The position numbers and the translations under genes were made by a program. The notes beneath the pieces were generated by a model. The model did not search any database and was not told where the DNA came from. It was given only the letters and a program-made list of their open reading frames with translations. DNA of 64,000 nucleotides. Source: Cordylochernes scorpioides (Eukaryota > Arthropoda > Arachnida > Pseudoscorpiones > Chernetidae). Where the stretch lies: contig CP092863.1 in the NCBI GenBank assembly GCA_030710605.1, forward strand, positions 143,312,623-143,376,622, written 5' to 3'. Positions 43,303 through 53,800 of this stretch are shown one piece after another; within the stretch, counting starts at the first letter, position 1, and the number at the start of each line of letters is the position of its first letter.

Positions 43303-43599
43303 AATGCTTTGTCCAAATTGCTTTATTTAACTTTTTTTTATTCTTATTCTTGTTAGTATTCATTTTTTATTGAAAATATTCAATATTATATTAATAAACT
43401 TTAATTTGAATTTAAAAAATAATAATTTGAAATTAAAAAACTTTAATTTGAAGTTAAAAACCTATATATATGTTATGAATACTTTGTTTGTTAGATAAAG
43501 GGTTGATAAGACAAAGGATCGATAAGATAAAGGGTTGAAGGTGCAGTCGTGATAAAAAAAAAGATAATTATTTACCATCAAGTAGCTTTTATTTTCAAC

Positions 43600-44725
43600 T
43601 AGCGGATGTACCCGGCTTCGCCCGTGTTTTACCCGAGTAAAGGTTTGTCTAACGAATCTCTCGATAATGTGAAAAATTTTTCCCGGTCCCTTCAAAAATA
43701 CTCGATAAGTTGAATAAAATCAATATTAATCGGTACCCGAGCAAAGGTTTGTCTAACGAACATTTGTTAAAACAATTCTCTATAAACTTATTAGAAAAAT
43801 AATAGATATATTTTGATAATTTGAAATTCGTAAATTTGAATCTCTCGATAAAGTGATCATTTTTTCCCGGTCCCTGTGTGCCGTGCCGTGTCATTCTGAA
43901 TTTTGTGTTTCCTAATTTTCTACATTACAAAATCATCGTTTTATCTAGTAAACATTTTTTCCCGGTCCCTTGAAAAATACTTGATAAGATGAATAAAATC
44001 AATATTAATCGGTACCCGAGCAAAGGTTTGTCTAACGAACATTTGTTAAAACAATTCTCTATAAACTTATTAGAAAAATAATAGATATATTTTGATAATT
44101 TGAAACTCGTAAATTTGAATCTCTCGATAAAGTGATCATTTTTTCCCGGTCCCTGTGTGCCGTGTCATTCTGAATTTTGTCTTTCCTAATTTTCTACATT
44201 ACAAAATCATCGTTTTATCTAGTGAACATTTTTCCCCGGTCCCTTGAAAAATACTCGATAAGTTGAATAAAATCATGGTCGTTTATGGAAGATGGACGAA
44301 GTTCCCGGAGGTCATCTTGAGCAAGCCCCCGCGAGGCTTTTTTTCTTGTCTACTTGGCACAGCTGTGTCATCAACTCTGCCCCCGCCTGCCAGGACATCT
44401 TGACCCCTCTGATTGGTCGGTGGGTACTTGGACTGTCCATCCGGCCGGCGGCCAGACGATTACATTCTCTCGACAGGGGGTGGGGCAGACCTAAGCCTAT
44501 CTCCGTCGCAAGGTGGCGCAGCTTGCGAGTTAAAGCTACAAATCTGCAAACAACTCTAAGGATATTCAAGATATTCAAGAAATTATTTTTTGAAAACCTT
44601 TCCGGGGATATACCTAATAATATCCCAAAATTTCACGGCGATTGGATGTATGGTTTTTGAATCTATAGAGTACACACACACAGACACAGACAGACAGACA
44701 TTAATTTTTATATATATATAGATTA
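43600..44725 (+). repeat. GC-hairpin dispersed repeat, internally duplicated
   Basis: It starts CTAGCGGATGTACCCGGC. The block with CCCGGTCCCT, ACTCGATAAGTTGAATAAAA and CGAGCAAAGGTTTGTCTAAC occurs about three times (43620-44280). A GC-rich insert follows (44285-44520). The 3' end GGCGATTGGATGTATGG, ACAGACAGACAG and (TA)n AGATTA matches 26690-26765. No coding frame is supported. Confidence 0.6.
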
Positions 44726-44729
44726 CTTG

Positions 44730-45400
44730 AGGAAATATTACACATTAGTTATTTTCACATTATATAGAATTTAAAAAGTTAATCCTATATTAGTGATTCA
44801 AAAAGATAGACATGTTAACTACGCATATTTACAACAAAACTGAAAGTCATTCTAAAAAACGATGATAACAAAAATAGAAATATCAATGAATAAAAATAAA
44901 ATATATATATTTTTTGAAATATATAAATATTTGAGTTTTTAGATTATATAATGTATATATATATATTAATTATCCCTTTTTTATGATTTTTTTATAATAC
45001 CACCATTGACTTATGTATGATGTTAATAAAATATTTTTGAATATCAAATCCCTCCTATAGGTAGCCGTAATGTGAGAAAAACGTAGATCAACGTGAGACA
45101 CCCGACACTGGACATTTGGTGACACTCAGGAATGACGGATGTCTGCCCATCTCACCGGTGATAGATTGTGACAGCTCGCCGTTTGATTGGACAATCATAC
45201 GTCACTGAGGATTGGATCAGATTCTATTTGTTTCCTGATTGGTTAAAACATAGGGTATTGTTATCTCTCATATATCATCGTGTTTATTTAGAATTAATCA
45301 AATATAAGAAAATTACAATGTACTTATATAAAAATATCAAAACTTATTTTAATGATGTGCGTCCTTACGCAATTCTCTGACCTTAACTACCCATTTCATG
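44730..45400. other. Unassigned AT-rich sequence
   Basis: No gene or element that I recognise. Confidence 0.4.
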
Positions 45401-45404
45401 ATTT

Positions 45405-45550
45405 TTCAGGAAGCCTGAATGTTTTTTGATCGTTGAGGTACAGCTTACACCACGTTGACGAGGGCCAACAGCCCGAAACGCGTACGTGGTTAACTTTTCT
45501 TGATTATTCAATAATGGGTATTAAGTCAATTCTGTAGCTTACACTTGGTA
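45405..45550 (+). repeat. Group A hammerhead element, one arm
   Basis: It has TTCAGGAAGCCTGAATG, TTGAGGTACAGCTTACACC, the ribozyme, and TTAACTTTTCTTGATTATTC. The rest of the element is missing. Confidence 0.65.
45449..45490 (+). ncRNA. Hammerhead ribozyme, group A, C3 mutated
   Basis: Helix I ACCACG/CGTGGT is perfect (45449-45454 with 45485-45490). Helix II GGGC/GCCC with loop CAACA is perfect, as are GAA and ACGCGT. The core is TTGACGA: C3 is U while G8 is unchanged, so this copy should be inactive. Confidence 0.75.
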
Positions 45551-45589
45551 TAAAATAAAATCTTCAAGGTTCTAAATTAGTCAGCAAAA

Positions 45590-45780
45590 CACCATATTCC
45601 CATTAAGATTAAGGTAAAAAGAACAACTCTTTTTCAATAACAAGGTAATAAGACCAAATCTATATAAATAAATAGTGTGTGATGTTTCCGTAACAACGTT
45701 ATTACTGAAAACGTCACACACTATTAATTTATTTTTATTAGGTCTTATTTTCTTGTAGCTATAATTATAGCTTATAATAT
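45590..45780. repeat. Small foldback
   Basis: AATAAGACC ... TAGTGTGTGA and its complement TCACACACTA ... GGTCTTATT form a hairpin of about 110 bp around 45695. It is unrelated to other families. Confidence 0.5.
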
Positions 45781-46299
45781 ATAATCCAAAATTTGCTTTA
45801 TCAACAATAGAATAGCATTTATTCCGATAGATGGTGCTACAAATCTTTTCAACGTATAGCAACATAATCAGGAGCCATCATTTGTCATTATAAAAACTTT
45901 ATTTTGTTGGAGGGGAGAAATCGTAATTTAAAAAAGGAACTATTTAACCTGCTAACTATTTTAAATGAATTCAATTAAGAAATAAATTGATGAACTAATA
46001 GAAGAAATTGGTATTCAATTCGAATGTTAATTTCGTAACCAGTAAAAAAAGAAATCGTTTAAAAAATGGCCTAAAAAATCAATGTAGCTATTCATTGTAT
46101 AAATTAATTAAATCTTTAGAGAGGAGAACTATATAAAAAAAACTGACATTTTTAACGTATTATTGTTTCCAACCCGTTTTTTAGTTCGCGCATGCGCAAA
46201 CCGTTATATTTTTATATACATTTTATAGTTTAAACGTAAGGCAATTAGAGTGTCATCTATATACCAAAATTGAAACTATTTATCGCGATTTTTTTATTT

Positions 46300-46670
46300 G
46301 ATGAATAAAAACGCTTCTATTTTTACTGCAATGGGAAAATTTTGGAAGGGCCTGGCTCATCAGTGGTGAACCCTTTCAGTGGTTTCGCCAGTTGATTCTA
46401 CAATATCGCTATAATATAGAATGTATCCATTACACTCATAAACAAAACTTAAGGAAGTTGTATCTTTTAGTATGTATATTTGAATTCAGACAATAAAACT
46501 CTCTGAAAGTTCTTTTAAAAAAGCATAGAGCTCCTCTCCCGTCAAAATAAACGTCAAAACTATACGCCATAAATTCACACTTCTTTAGACACAACACAAT
46601 AGAAACACATAGATGGCGTCTAGTTTTGATGTCTATTTTGACTGAAGAGGCGTTGATTCTGAGACCTTCT
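46300..46670. repeat. FB1 half, satellite scrap, B foldback remnant
   Basis: 46300-46420 is one FB1 arm (GAAGGGCCTGGCTCATCAG). 46435-46500 is a partial 123-bp satellite unit. 46510-46665 is a B foldback with arms CTCTCCCGTCAAAATAAACG and TCTAGTTTTGATGTCTATTT; its ribozyme is lost. Confidence 0.6.
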
Positions 46671-46769
46671 TCAAAGAAATGAGGTAGCACAACATTCCCT
46701 TCGGTACTAATAACCTATCTCTAAAGGTGGATACATATTAATCAATAAATATATCTTTATAAATTTTTC

Positions 46770-47095
46770 AAAAGGCATCTCCTTTTCGTGCAACTGAAAG
46801 TTGCTGATGGCTTGCGTCATCTATCGGAATAAATATCAACTATTCTCGCTGATTTTTAATTATTGGCCAAATACCCATTCTTGATTAATCAAGTAAAGCT
46901 AACCACGGACGCGTTTCGGGCTGTTGGCCCTCATCAGCGTTGTGCAAGCTGTACCTCAAGAGAATAGTTGATATTTATTCCGATAGATGGGGCAAGCCAT
47001 CAACAACTTTCAGTTGCACGATAAGAAGATGCCCTTTTTCTTAATTTATGCACCTTATCCCAGTACAATATCATATTTGTACTATTTTTTCATAT
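46770..47095. repeat. Group A hammerhead foldback
   Basis: The inverted arms GGCATCTCCTTTTCGTGCAA and TTGCACGATAAGAAGATGCC enclose a minus-strand ribozyme (46901-46942) beside the tip. A one-sided tail CCCAGTACAATATCATATTT follows at 47054-47090. This is the clearest whole A element: palindrome, single ribozyme, single 3' tail. Confidence 0.75.
46901..46942 (-). ncRNA. Hammerhead ribozyme, group A
   Basis: On the minus strand: helix I ACAACG/CGTGGT (one mismatch), core CTGATGA, helix II GGGC/GCCC with loop CAACA, GAA, ACGCGT, cleavage base C. The core is fully consensus. Confidence 0.8.
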
Positions 47096-47159
47096 ATTTA
47101 TAAGTTACCAGATAAACAAATAAAAACGATAGATTTTCTTTTCTTACACAAATCGTATA

Positions 47160-47530
47160 ACTTGTAGGTATGGGTATAAACTTGGAAGGTACTTACAGAG
47201 AGAGTCGCGATACACAAGAAAAGTGAAGGTATCCAGCACGTTCTTCAATAAAAAGAAAGAGAAATCGTGCTCCAGATGGAAGAAAACAAACAGTCGGGGC
47301 AATTAAATAGTATCTAATCCATTCTGAACTACCTGAGAGCTATTCAGGCAAATGTTCTTGGACCATTATGGAAATAGGGACTTTTTTACTGCACTGGACT
47401 TCCCTTGGGGATATTCCCTTGACTAGCTTCTTGTGTAGTCAGTCCGTAGGGACTCCTGAATAAACTATTTTTATTGTTTTTATTATCCTTAGTCTTTCTC
47501 CATACCTGTACCTAGACCGAGTGGATTTTT
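47160..47530. other. Unassigned sequence, LTR-like flavour
   Basis: It contains CTGAATAAACTATTTTTATTG near 47456 and moderate GC content. I could not find paired ends or coding features. Confidence 0.3.
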
Positions 47531-47534
47531 TATT

Positions 47535-47935
47535 GCAAATTGATGTTTTTTTATCTATTTTTCTCTATTTGAAATTCTATCAACCAATTGTAAAGATATA
47601 GTATTATTTTTTAGTTAATTCGATATAAAATTGAAGAACAAAACAAAAGTGGTTATTTTGTTTAGGAGTATAAATTTGATTCCGATGTCTTCTGTATCTT
47701 TAGTGTCATATTTTTATGTAAATATATATATTTGTGGTGAGTGGAGAAAATAGGTTGATAACGTAGGTTAGTTAGCTTTCAGAATTTTAAAAAAGGGAAA
47801 CGTATAGTAAAGCTAATTTTAACAAACTAGGCTAAATTAAACTACTATATTGTCTCTGGTAGTATGAACAACTTCATATCATGGTTATATGTATTTAAAT
47901 CCTATGCCTCACATACAACCATTTACACATACATA
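47535..47935. other. AT-rich stretch, nothing recognised
   Basis: No supported feature. Confidence 0.4.
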
Positions 47936-48007
47936 TTTATACAAACTAGTGGCCTCGGGTCGGTGACAAAGCCACAACACCAGCTTTGGTAAACTGACAA
48001 GCGTCCA

Positions 48008-48051
48008 CCTAGAGACCATGGTTTCGGGCTAATGGTCCTCGTCAGTCTAGG
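48008..48051 (-). ncRNA. Hammerhead ribozyme, group B, consensus
   Basis: On the minus strand: helix I CCTAGA/TCTAGG (perfect), core CTGACGA, helix II GGAC/GCCC with loop CATTA (one A-C pair), GAA, helix III palindrome ACCATGGT, cleavage base C. As a monomer, helix III would be three pairs around a two-base loop, so a dimer is more plausible. Confidence 0.83.
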
Positions 48052-48244
48052 GCGGACTTTATTCCATGAGATCTACACGGGATCTAATGGAATCTTCACA
48101 ATCTACCAAAGAGATGTTTAGCTGGTAAAGTGTTGTCTGGAAAAGTTTATCTGGCCAAAATATAGATAGAAATTTTGCCGGGAGGAAAATGATTTGAAAA
48201 AAACAAAGGACGCCTCATCCGTCAAAATAGACGCTAAATCTAAG

Positions 48245-48594
48245 TGTTGGAGTTTATTATATTTTAATCTATGTATTATTCTGTTATATTTTTTAAATTT
48301 AATTTGACCACGGACGTCTGGTCACGTGTTTATTTTGAAATTTATAAATTGTGATGGAAAATAAAGTAGAGTAGTCACCAGATAATCGTGTCAGCCTCAT
48401 CCTTGTTAGTTGGTACTCCCGTGTGCGAGGTACCGCATCCTCTAAAGAAAAGAGCCTCCCTCATCCTTAGGTCGCCGGCAGTTCGGATCTTCCCTCAGAG
48501 AAATCAAATAATACAGTCCTCTAAAGACGGCGGAGTAAGGTATAACAGGTTAGCGCCTTTCAAGTGGAACCCCTCCTCCAGCCCAGGTTAAACA
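48245..48594 (+). mobile_element. Solo LTR with 5-bp target duplication
   Basis: It starts TGTTGGAG and ends TTAAACA, with CTAAG on both sides (48240-48244 and 48595-48599). It is 350 bp long, with an AATAAAG word near 48360 and a GC-rich second half. Five-base duplication and TG...CA ends are typical of LTR retrotransposons. The two ribozyme element pieces join cleanly when it is removed. The family is not identified. Confidence 0.8.
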
Positions 48595-48796
48595 CTAAGC
48601 GCAAATTAACGGGCTCGGGTCGGCGACAAAGTCACAACACCAGCTTAGTTTTAGCATCTATTTTTATATTTTGGAAATTTTTCCATCTATATTTCAGCCA
48701 TGGATTTGGCCTAGCCACTTTACCAGCTAAACACCTCTTTGGTAGATTGTGAAGATTCCATTAGATCCCGTGTGGATCTCATTGAATAAAGTCCGC

Positions 48797-48840
48797 CCTA
48801 GACTGACGAGGACCATTAGCCCGAAACCATGGTCTCTAGG
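48797..48840 (+). ncRNA. Hammerhead ribozyme, group B, consensus
   Basis: Helix I pairs 48797-48802 with 48835-48840. The core CTGACGA is at 48803-48809, helix II GGAC/GCCC (48810-48813 with 48819-48822), loop CATTA, GAA 48823-48825, ACCATGGT 48826-48833, cleavage after C48834. It is identical in the core to 48008-48051 and faces it. Confidence 0.83.
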
Positions 48841-49049
48841 TAGACGCTTCTCAGTTTGCCAAAGCTGGTGTTGTGGCTTTGTCACCGACCCGAGGCCGCT
48901 AGTTTGCAAAGACGGTCAATAGATGGTGCTTGGTTTTAACGTTTATTTTGACGGAAGAGGCGACCTTTGTTTTTACAGAACAATATTATTCCGGCCAAAT
49001 ATCTATCTTTACATGTTAACAAAAAATTAATAAATAATTTACCGCCCAA

Positions 49050-49260
49050 GTAGAAAGCAGTTCGACTTTTACACTTCAAAATGTGCCAGAACCCCATTTG
49101 TTAACTTTCACTTACTGGAAGATAGAACTTTTTCAAGAATCGGAAACCATTGAAGCAATTTTATAATATAAAAAAAAGTACCCAAAGCGGGATTCGAACC
49201 CGGGTCATTACTGTCAAAATTCAACAGTTTAATCCACTACACCACCGAGCCTCCTGAAAA
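49050..49260 (-). mobile_element. tRNA-derived SINE, older copy
   Basis: On the minus strand the head (49180-49256) reads CGGTGGTGTAGTGGATTAAA and B-box GGTTCGAATCC, more tRNA-like than the other copies. The body (GAACCCCATTTGTTAACTTT complement) is diverged and the 3' tail is missing. Confidence 0.75.
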
Positions 49261-49464
49261 TTGTAGAGGTCTCAGCCTATTTAAAGGAGAAGAAGCGACT
49301 GTAAAACATCCATATAGATTAAACGATAAGTTCCAATCACGTGATATGGCGTGACTTCACAAAGAAGGCTAACAGAGAGTGTTACAACCATGATAATAAT
49401 TCTACTAAGCCTTGAAAAAATCTATAATCGTTATTTAACCTATATACAGATATACATATATATT

Positions 49465-49735
49465 TGAAACTATTATAGACGCGTATGATTCTTTTATAAA
49501 TTAAACAATTTCTGCTGTCTCCTTACTGCAATGGAAAAATTAATGGGAGGGCCTGGCTCATCAGTGGTGAACCCTCATAGCGGTTTCGCCAGTTTAATCT
49601 ACCATACCGCTTATATATTGAATTTTTCCATTGCAGTAATGGCAGTAGAAATTGTTTAATTAAAAAAAAAGAATCGTAAACGTCTATAATAGTTTCGTAT
49701 TTTCATAACAGATGGCGCGCTAATGTATCATAATA
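49465..49735. repeat. FB1 foldback, shortened right arm
   Basis: The outer arms ATTATAGACGCGTATGATTC / AATCGTAAACGTCTATAATAG are complete. The left inner arm GGGAGGGCCTGGCTCATCAG is present and its partner is deleted at about 49615. Confidence 0.7.
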
Positions 49736-49901
49736 CATATATATATAACCTATATGTATACCTAGAGGGGCATCTCTCCCTTTAATTATCCATCAGAAGT
49801 AAGCATTATGTTTATCACCCTAGTAAAAAAAACTTTACTCGAGTTAATAAAGAATAAGCCACAACACCAGTTTAGGAAAATTCAGATAAAAAGCCAACAA
49901 C

Positions 49902-49948
49902 TAGTGTACCATGGTTTCAGGCTATGGTCTTCATCAATACAGGAAAGA
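49902..49948 (-). ncRNA. Hammerhead relic, group D
   Basis: On the minus strand: TTGATGA (C3 changed), a CATA loop between AGAC and GCCT, GAA, the ACCATGGT palindrome, A. It is a relative of group B by its helix III. Helix I is poor. Probably inactive. Confidence 0.45.
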
Positions 49949-50009
49949 CATTTTGGTAAATTCGACCGATATCAGAACCCCTCTCTAGATAGGATGTTAT
50001 GAAATAGAA

Positions 50010-50435
50010 GACGCTCCTATACCAAGGTTCGGCAACTTTTTGAGTTGGAAGAGTCAAAATTTACAATTTACAAAATTTCAAAGTTTTTAAAGAACCCCAC
50101 ATTTTTTTCTTGCCAACAATAAATAGTACTCACATAAATAAAGTTTTTATTTATAGTAGTACTACATTCATCTTCATATCCAAAGAGCCTCGTGTTGCCG
50201 AGACCTCTTCTCTATGAATATAGGGTTAAATAATTCCAATTTTCACACCTAGATGGCGCGGTGTTAAACTTTGTGTGTTATAAAAGTTACATTTTTGTAA
50301 ATGTAAATATTTAATTATTCTTTATTATTATTTATTATATTTTAATTGTAAACAATATATTATATTTCTTTATTGCTAGAATACCATTTGACTAAAAATT
50401 GTATGCCTAAATAAGTCGAGAGACTTTTTGAAATA
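50010..50435. other. Unassigned sequence
   Basis: A repeat of AAATTTACAATTTACAAAAT type and AT-rich flanks; no gene is recognised. Confidence 0.35.
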
Positions 50436-50439
50436 AAAA

Positions 50440-50758
50440 CAATCAGCCTATCAAACAAGATACCGAAGAAGGACTTGAACCAACCCGATCTAGAAGATAT
50501 GTACCAAACTTCCGTTAAGAAATTATACCTTCAAATGCAAAATTCAAATAATCCAACCATACAAGATATTCTACAAAATAAAGGAGATATCAATCCCCGA
50601 TTCCGACGACCCGGCCATCGCCCAACAGCTGCCCTCCTGCAAGGCCTAGGGGGACCACCTCTACTCCACCAACTCGCCATGTGTAAATAGCCAGGACAAG
50701 GTGACTCGCGAGCTGTGCTCGAATGTAACACCTGTAAATTGAGACGAAATAAATAAAT
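50440..50758 (+). other. Possible LINE or RTE 3' end
   Basis: A frame from 50475 (MNQPDL) to 50690 and then an untranslated part ending GACGAAATAAATAAAT just before the gap. The A/T-simple tail argues for a retrotransposon 3' end, but no protein motif is recognisable. It could be a short host-like fragment. Confidence 0.35.
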
Positions 50759-50858
50759 NNNNNNNNNNNNNNNNNNNNNNNNNNNNNNNNNNNNNNNNNN
50801 NNNNNNNNNNNNNNNNNNNNNNNNNNNNNNNNNNNNNNNNNNNNNNNNNNNNNNNNNN
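50759..50858. other. Assembly gap (100 N)
   Basis: A run of exactly 100 N, a conventional placeholder for a gap of unknown size. It lies between the AAATAAATAAAT tail and a matching AAATAAATAAA, so a tandem or tail region was probably not resolved. Confidence 0.99.
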
Positions 50859-51116
50859 AAATAAATAAAAACAAATTTAGTGATAACCGTGTCTGTGGTG
50901 ATTAATGATCCTACATACTGATGAGGATCATAGCATTGGCTTTTTGTCTGAATTTGTTTAAACTGGTGTTGTGGGTCATTCTTTTTATAATCACTAGTTT
51001 AGTTTCTTTAGTGGGGCGATAAACATAATGCATATATCTGGTGCATAAATAAAGGGAGAGGTGCAAGTCATATGTACATAAATATCTTTCTCTCACAACT
51101 TTAAGAGTTATATATA

Positions 51117-51276
51117 CAGTTAAACTTGTCTATAGCGCCCCCTCTTGGGACTCACCAAAATAGGGTCCTATAGAGAGGGGGTGCTATAGACAGGTCACTT
51201 TTAATTTAAATCGCATCGTACTACGTATTTAAAATCGGGCGCTATTTAGAGGAGGCGCTATAGACAGGTTTAACTG
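51117..51276. mobile_element. Compact pogo-like MITE
   Basis: CAGTTAAACTTGTCTATAGC and complement lie next to TA (51115-51116, 51277-51278). The interior has one ACTTTTAATTTAAATCGCATC-type segment corresponding to a single 58-bp unit of 11816-12514. It is 160 bp long. Confidence 0.8.
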
Positions 51277-51299
51277 TATGTTATATTAAAATTGTATTT

Positions 51300-51830
51300 T
51301 ATTTCAAAATTATATTTCATAGATTAAAATACTCTGTTAAATCGACCACCAGAGGTCGCCGTTTTTCACTATATAAACTCCATTGTTGTTGTTTCCTGAT
51401 GGCCGGCTCAAACCTTTTGTACATTATGTAAATACGTTTTTCATTTTTTTGATTCTTACGCCTTAAGTCAGGCATACCTTTCTCAAATTATGTTTTCTAT
51501 ATTCCATAACCTATATAAATATATAGGTTAATATTTACAAACCCAATATTAGAAAGCATTATTACCAAAAAAAGACAAATAATCAAAGTTTTTAATAAAG
51601 TAAATTCCTTATTGTTGCTAGGCGATCGTCTACAATGAACTATTGTTTTTATTATATTTTTATTAGATGATCTAAATCAATATTTAATATAATACAGTTG
51701 ATGTATTCGATGAAAGAACCCGTTGTTTTAAATAACAAGAAAGTCTTCTATTGGACTCTACTTGAGATGGTCGCTTTCTTTGTGGTCATTGGAGACATGA
51801 TTATCATTTCTAAGAAATAAATTTTTCTTT
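51300..51830. other. AT-rich stretch, nothing recognised
   Basis: No supported feature. Confidence 0.4.
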
Positions 51831-51835
51831 CAAAT

Positions 51836-52095
51836 TGGTCTCGAAGACCACGCCATCACCATCTCCTAAGCGGTGAAGTACGCGATCTACGTATTCTTCG
51901 TAGATCGCGAAATACGTGGTGTCGCTGGAGACCCACTGGCGTTTCTCCACCAAACTCTGCAGCGGTGGTAGAGACGCCATATTCATTGTATATAGTGTAT
52001 ATAATGTATATTATCTTTTTTTAAATAGTGCAGACTGTGCACTGTGAATGTATTGACAAGAATTCAATAAAATTATTTTAATTGTCAAAAATATT
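51836..52095 (+). repeat. R repeat, copy 2, uninterrupted
   Basis: It matches 36985-37530. A strong hairpin CGCGATCTACG / CGTAGATCGCG is at 51890-51918. The 3' end TTCAATAAAATTATTTTAAT shows the empty MITE site (TA at 52074-52075). Confidence 0.65.
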
Positions 52096-52237
52096 GTCTA
52101 AGAAATGAATCTATCAAATTACAAAACTATTTTAGACGCGTAATATTCTTTTTAAAATAAAACAATTTCTACTGCCCTTACTGCAATGGATATTTGCGGA
52201 AGAGCGATTGCTCGAAGCATATTATATATTTATAATT

Positions 52238-52770
52238 ATACTAGCCGAATGACCCGGGCAACGCCCGGGTTTTACCCGATTAAATGTTTTTATTCAAATA
52301 CTATTCGTTACAATTATAAATTGGCGCCGTGGATGTCACTCTTGTGAAACGTCCCGCTCCAAACTTTGTGTCTGAGAAGCGATATTTTTATAGAAAGATG
52401 ATCTGGCTTTTGTTTTCTGCTCGAATGAATGTTTTTCTGTTAGAATTTTGTTCCTGCGTACAAAATAATGAACTGGTTTCACCCGTGGCCTCTGCTTTTT
52501 GGAATTTTTCCCGATATAATTTTGTATCTGATAATCAAACATGATACAGCAATATCGTCATCATCATTTTCTGACTAAAAATATATAGTTTTAATAATTG
52601 ATATATATATATTTTTAAATAGTCTATCGTCTTCCCCGTATTTTTTTTACCTATGTATGGAAATTTTGGTTTGAATTAGTGAACTACTGCGAATTTGTAT
52701 ACCGGACATACAAACAAACATACAAACAGACAAACATACAAACATTCATTTTTATATATATAGAGATTTA
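52238..52770 (+). repeat. GC-hairpin dispersed repeat
   Basis: It begins ACTAGCCGAATGACCCGGGC and CGCCCGGGTTTTACCCG, then TTGGCGCCGTGG, and ends TTGTATACCGGACATACAAA with repeated ACAAACA and a TATATATAGAG tail. It is nested inside the FB1 copy. Confidence 0.62.
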
Positions 52771-53500
52771 CTCTTCATTGTTGGCTTTTTATATTATATT
52801 TACTCTTCATTGTTGGCTTTTTATCTTACATTCACTCTGTTGGCTTTTTATATTACATTTACTCTTCATTGTTGGCTTTTTATCTTACATTCATTCTTCA
52901 TTGTTGGCTTTTTATATTACATTCACTCTTCATTGTTGGCTTTTTATCTTATATTCACTCTGTTGGCTTTTTATATTACATTTACTCTTCATTGTTGGCT
53001 TTTTATCTTACATTCACTCTTCATTGTTGGCTTTTTATATTATATTTACTCTTTATTGTTGGCTTTTTATCTTACATTCATTCTTCATTGTTTGCTTTTT
53101 ATATTATATTTACTCTTCATTGTTGGCTTTTAATCTTACATTCATTCTTCATTGTTGGCTTTTTATATTACATTTACTATTCATTGTTGGCTTTTTATCT
53201 TACATTCACTCTTCATTGTTGGTTTTTTATCTTACATTCACTCTTCATTGTTGGCTTTTTATATTATATTTACTCTTCATTGTTGGCTTTTTATCTTACA
53301 TTTATTCTTCATTGTTGGCTTTTTGTATTACATTTACTCTTCATTGTTGGCTTTTTATCTTACATTCATTCTTCATTGTTGGCTTTTTATATCATATTTA
53401 CTCTTCATTGTTGGCTTTTTATCTTACATTAATTCTTCATTGTTGGCTTTTTATCTTACATTTATTCTTCATTGTTGGCTTTTTATATTATATTAAAATA
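52770..53500 (+). repeat. 31-bp tandem array
   Basis: About 24 units of TTCATTGTTGGCTTTTTAT plus CTTACATTCACTC or ATTATATTTACTC, period about 31 with shorter 27-bp units. All three plus frames stay open and encode Leu/Phe-rich repeats, because the unit lacks stop triplets on this strand. The array begins exactly at the tail of the preceding repeat, as if grown from its 3' end. Not a gene. Confidence 0.9.
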
Positions 53501-53800
53501 TTAAAATTGCTTGTATTGAATATTTTTTAGATTGAGATTATTAGCTAGTATGTAAAAAAATTAACTCTGTTGAAATTTAATTTTGTATTTATATATAAAT
53601 AAAATTAACTCTGTTGATTTTTTTTGTATTTAATCGATAACAGCGAAGTTACGCATGTTAAAGTTAGGAAAAATATTTTGATGTTAAGCAAAACCTGCTC
53701 CATCTCGTTTTACATAAATGTTGAAAATTTGGTTGAAATTGATGCATTGTAACGAAAGTTTTTAGCGAACAACACTTATGAAATTTGCATTTTATTAATA
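53501..53800. other. AT-rich end of the nested insert
   Basis: AT-rich, with ACAGCGAAGTTACGC and AATATAGATG at its end, probably part of the nested repeat. Nothing else is recognised. Confidence 0.35.

Larger units (their letters stand above)
47940..48985. repeat. Group B hammerhead elements facing each other, split by a solo LTR
   Basis: A minus-oriented unit (47940-48180) and a plus-oriented unit (48660-48985) both carry ribozymes. An outer B arm (48190-48244, resuming at 48595-48645) lies between them, interrupted by the solo LTR. Shared words are GGGTCGGTGACAAAGCCACA, CTTTGGTAGATTGTGAAGAT and TTTATTTTGACGGAAGAGGC. Confidence 0.75.
49765..51105. repeat. Group D foldback, interrupted
   Basis: The left arm 49765-50010 (CTAGAGGGGCATCTCTCCCT, CACAACACCAGTTTAGG) and right arm 50890-51105 (CAGTTTAAAC-like complement, AAAGGGAGAGGTGCAAG) enclose other material including 50440-50758 and the N gap. 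A minus-strand core relic is at 49902-49948; the right arm has CTGATGAGGATCATAGC at 50921-50937 without its GAAA half. Confidence 0.6.

Noticed and set aside
51885-51935. Hammerhead in the R repeat (hairpin CGCGATCTACG / CGTAGATCGCG followed by GAAATACG)
   Set aside because: The upstream core reads GTGAAGTA rather than CTGANGA, and the other copy (37020-37080) does not preserve the hairpin.
52679-53530. 283-codon Leu/Phe-rich frame resembling a membrane protein
   Set aside because: It is the translation of the 31-bp array; all three frames are open with similar sequence.
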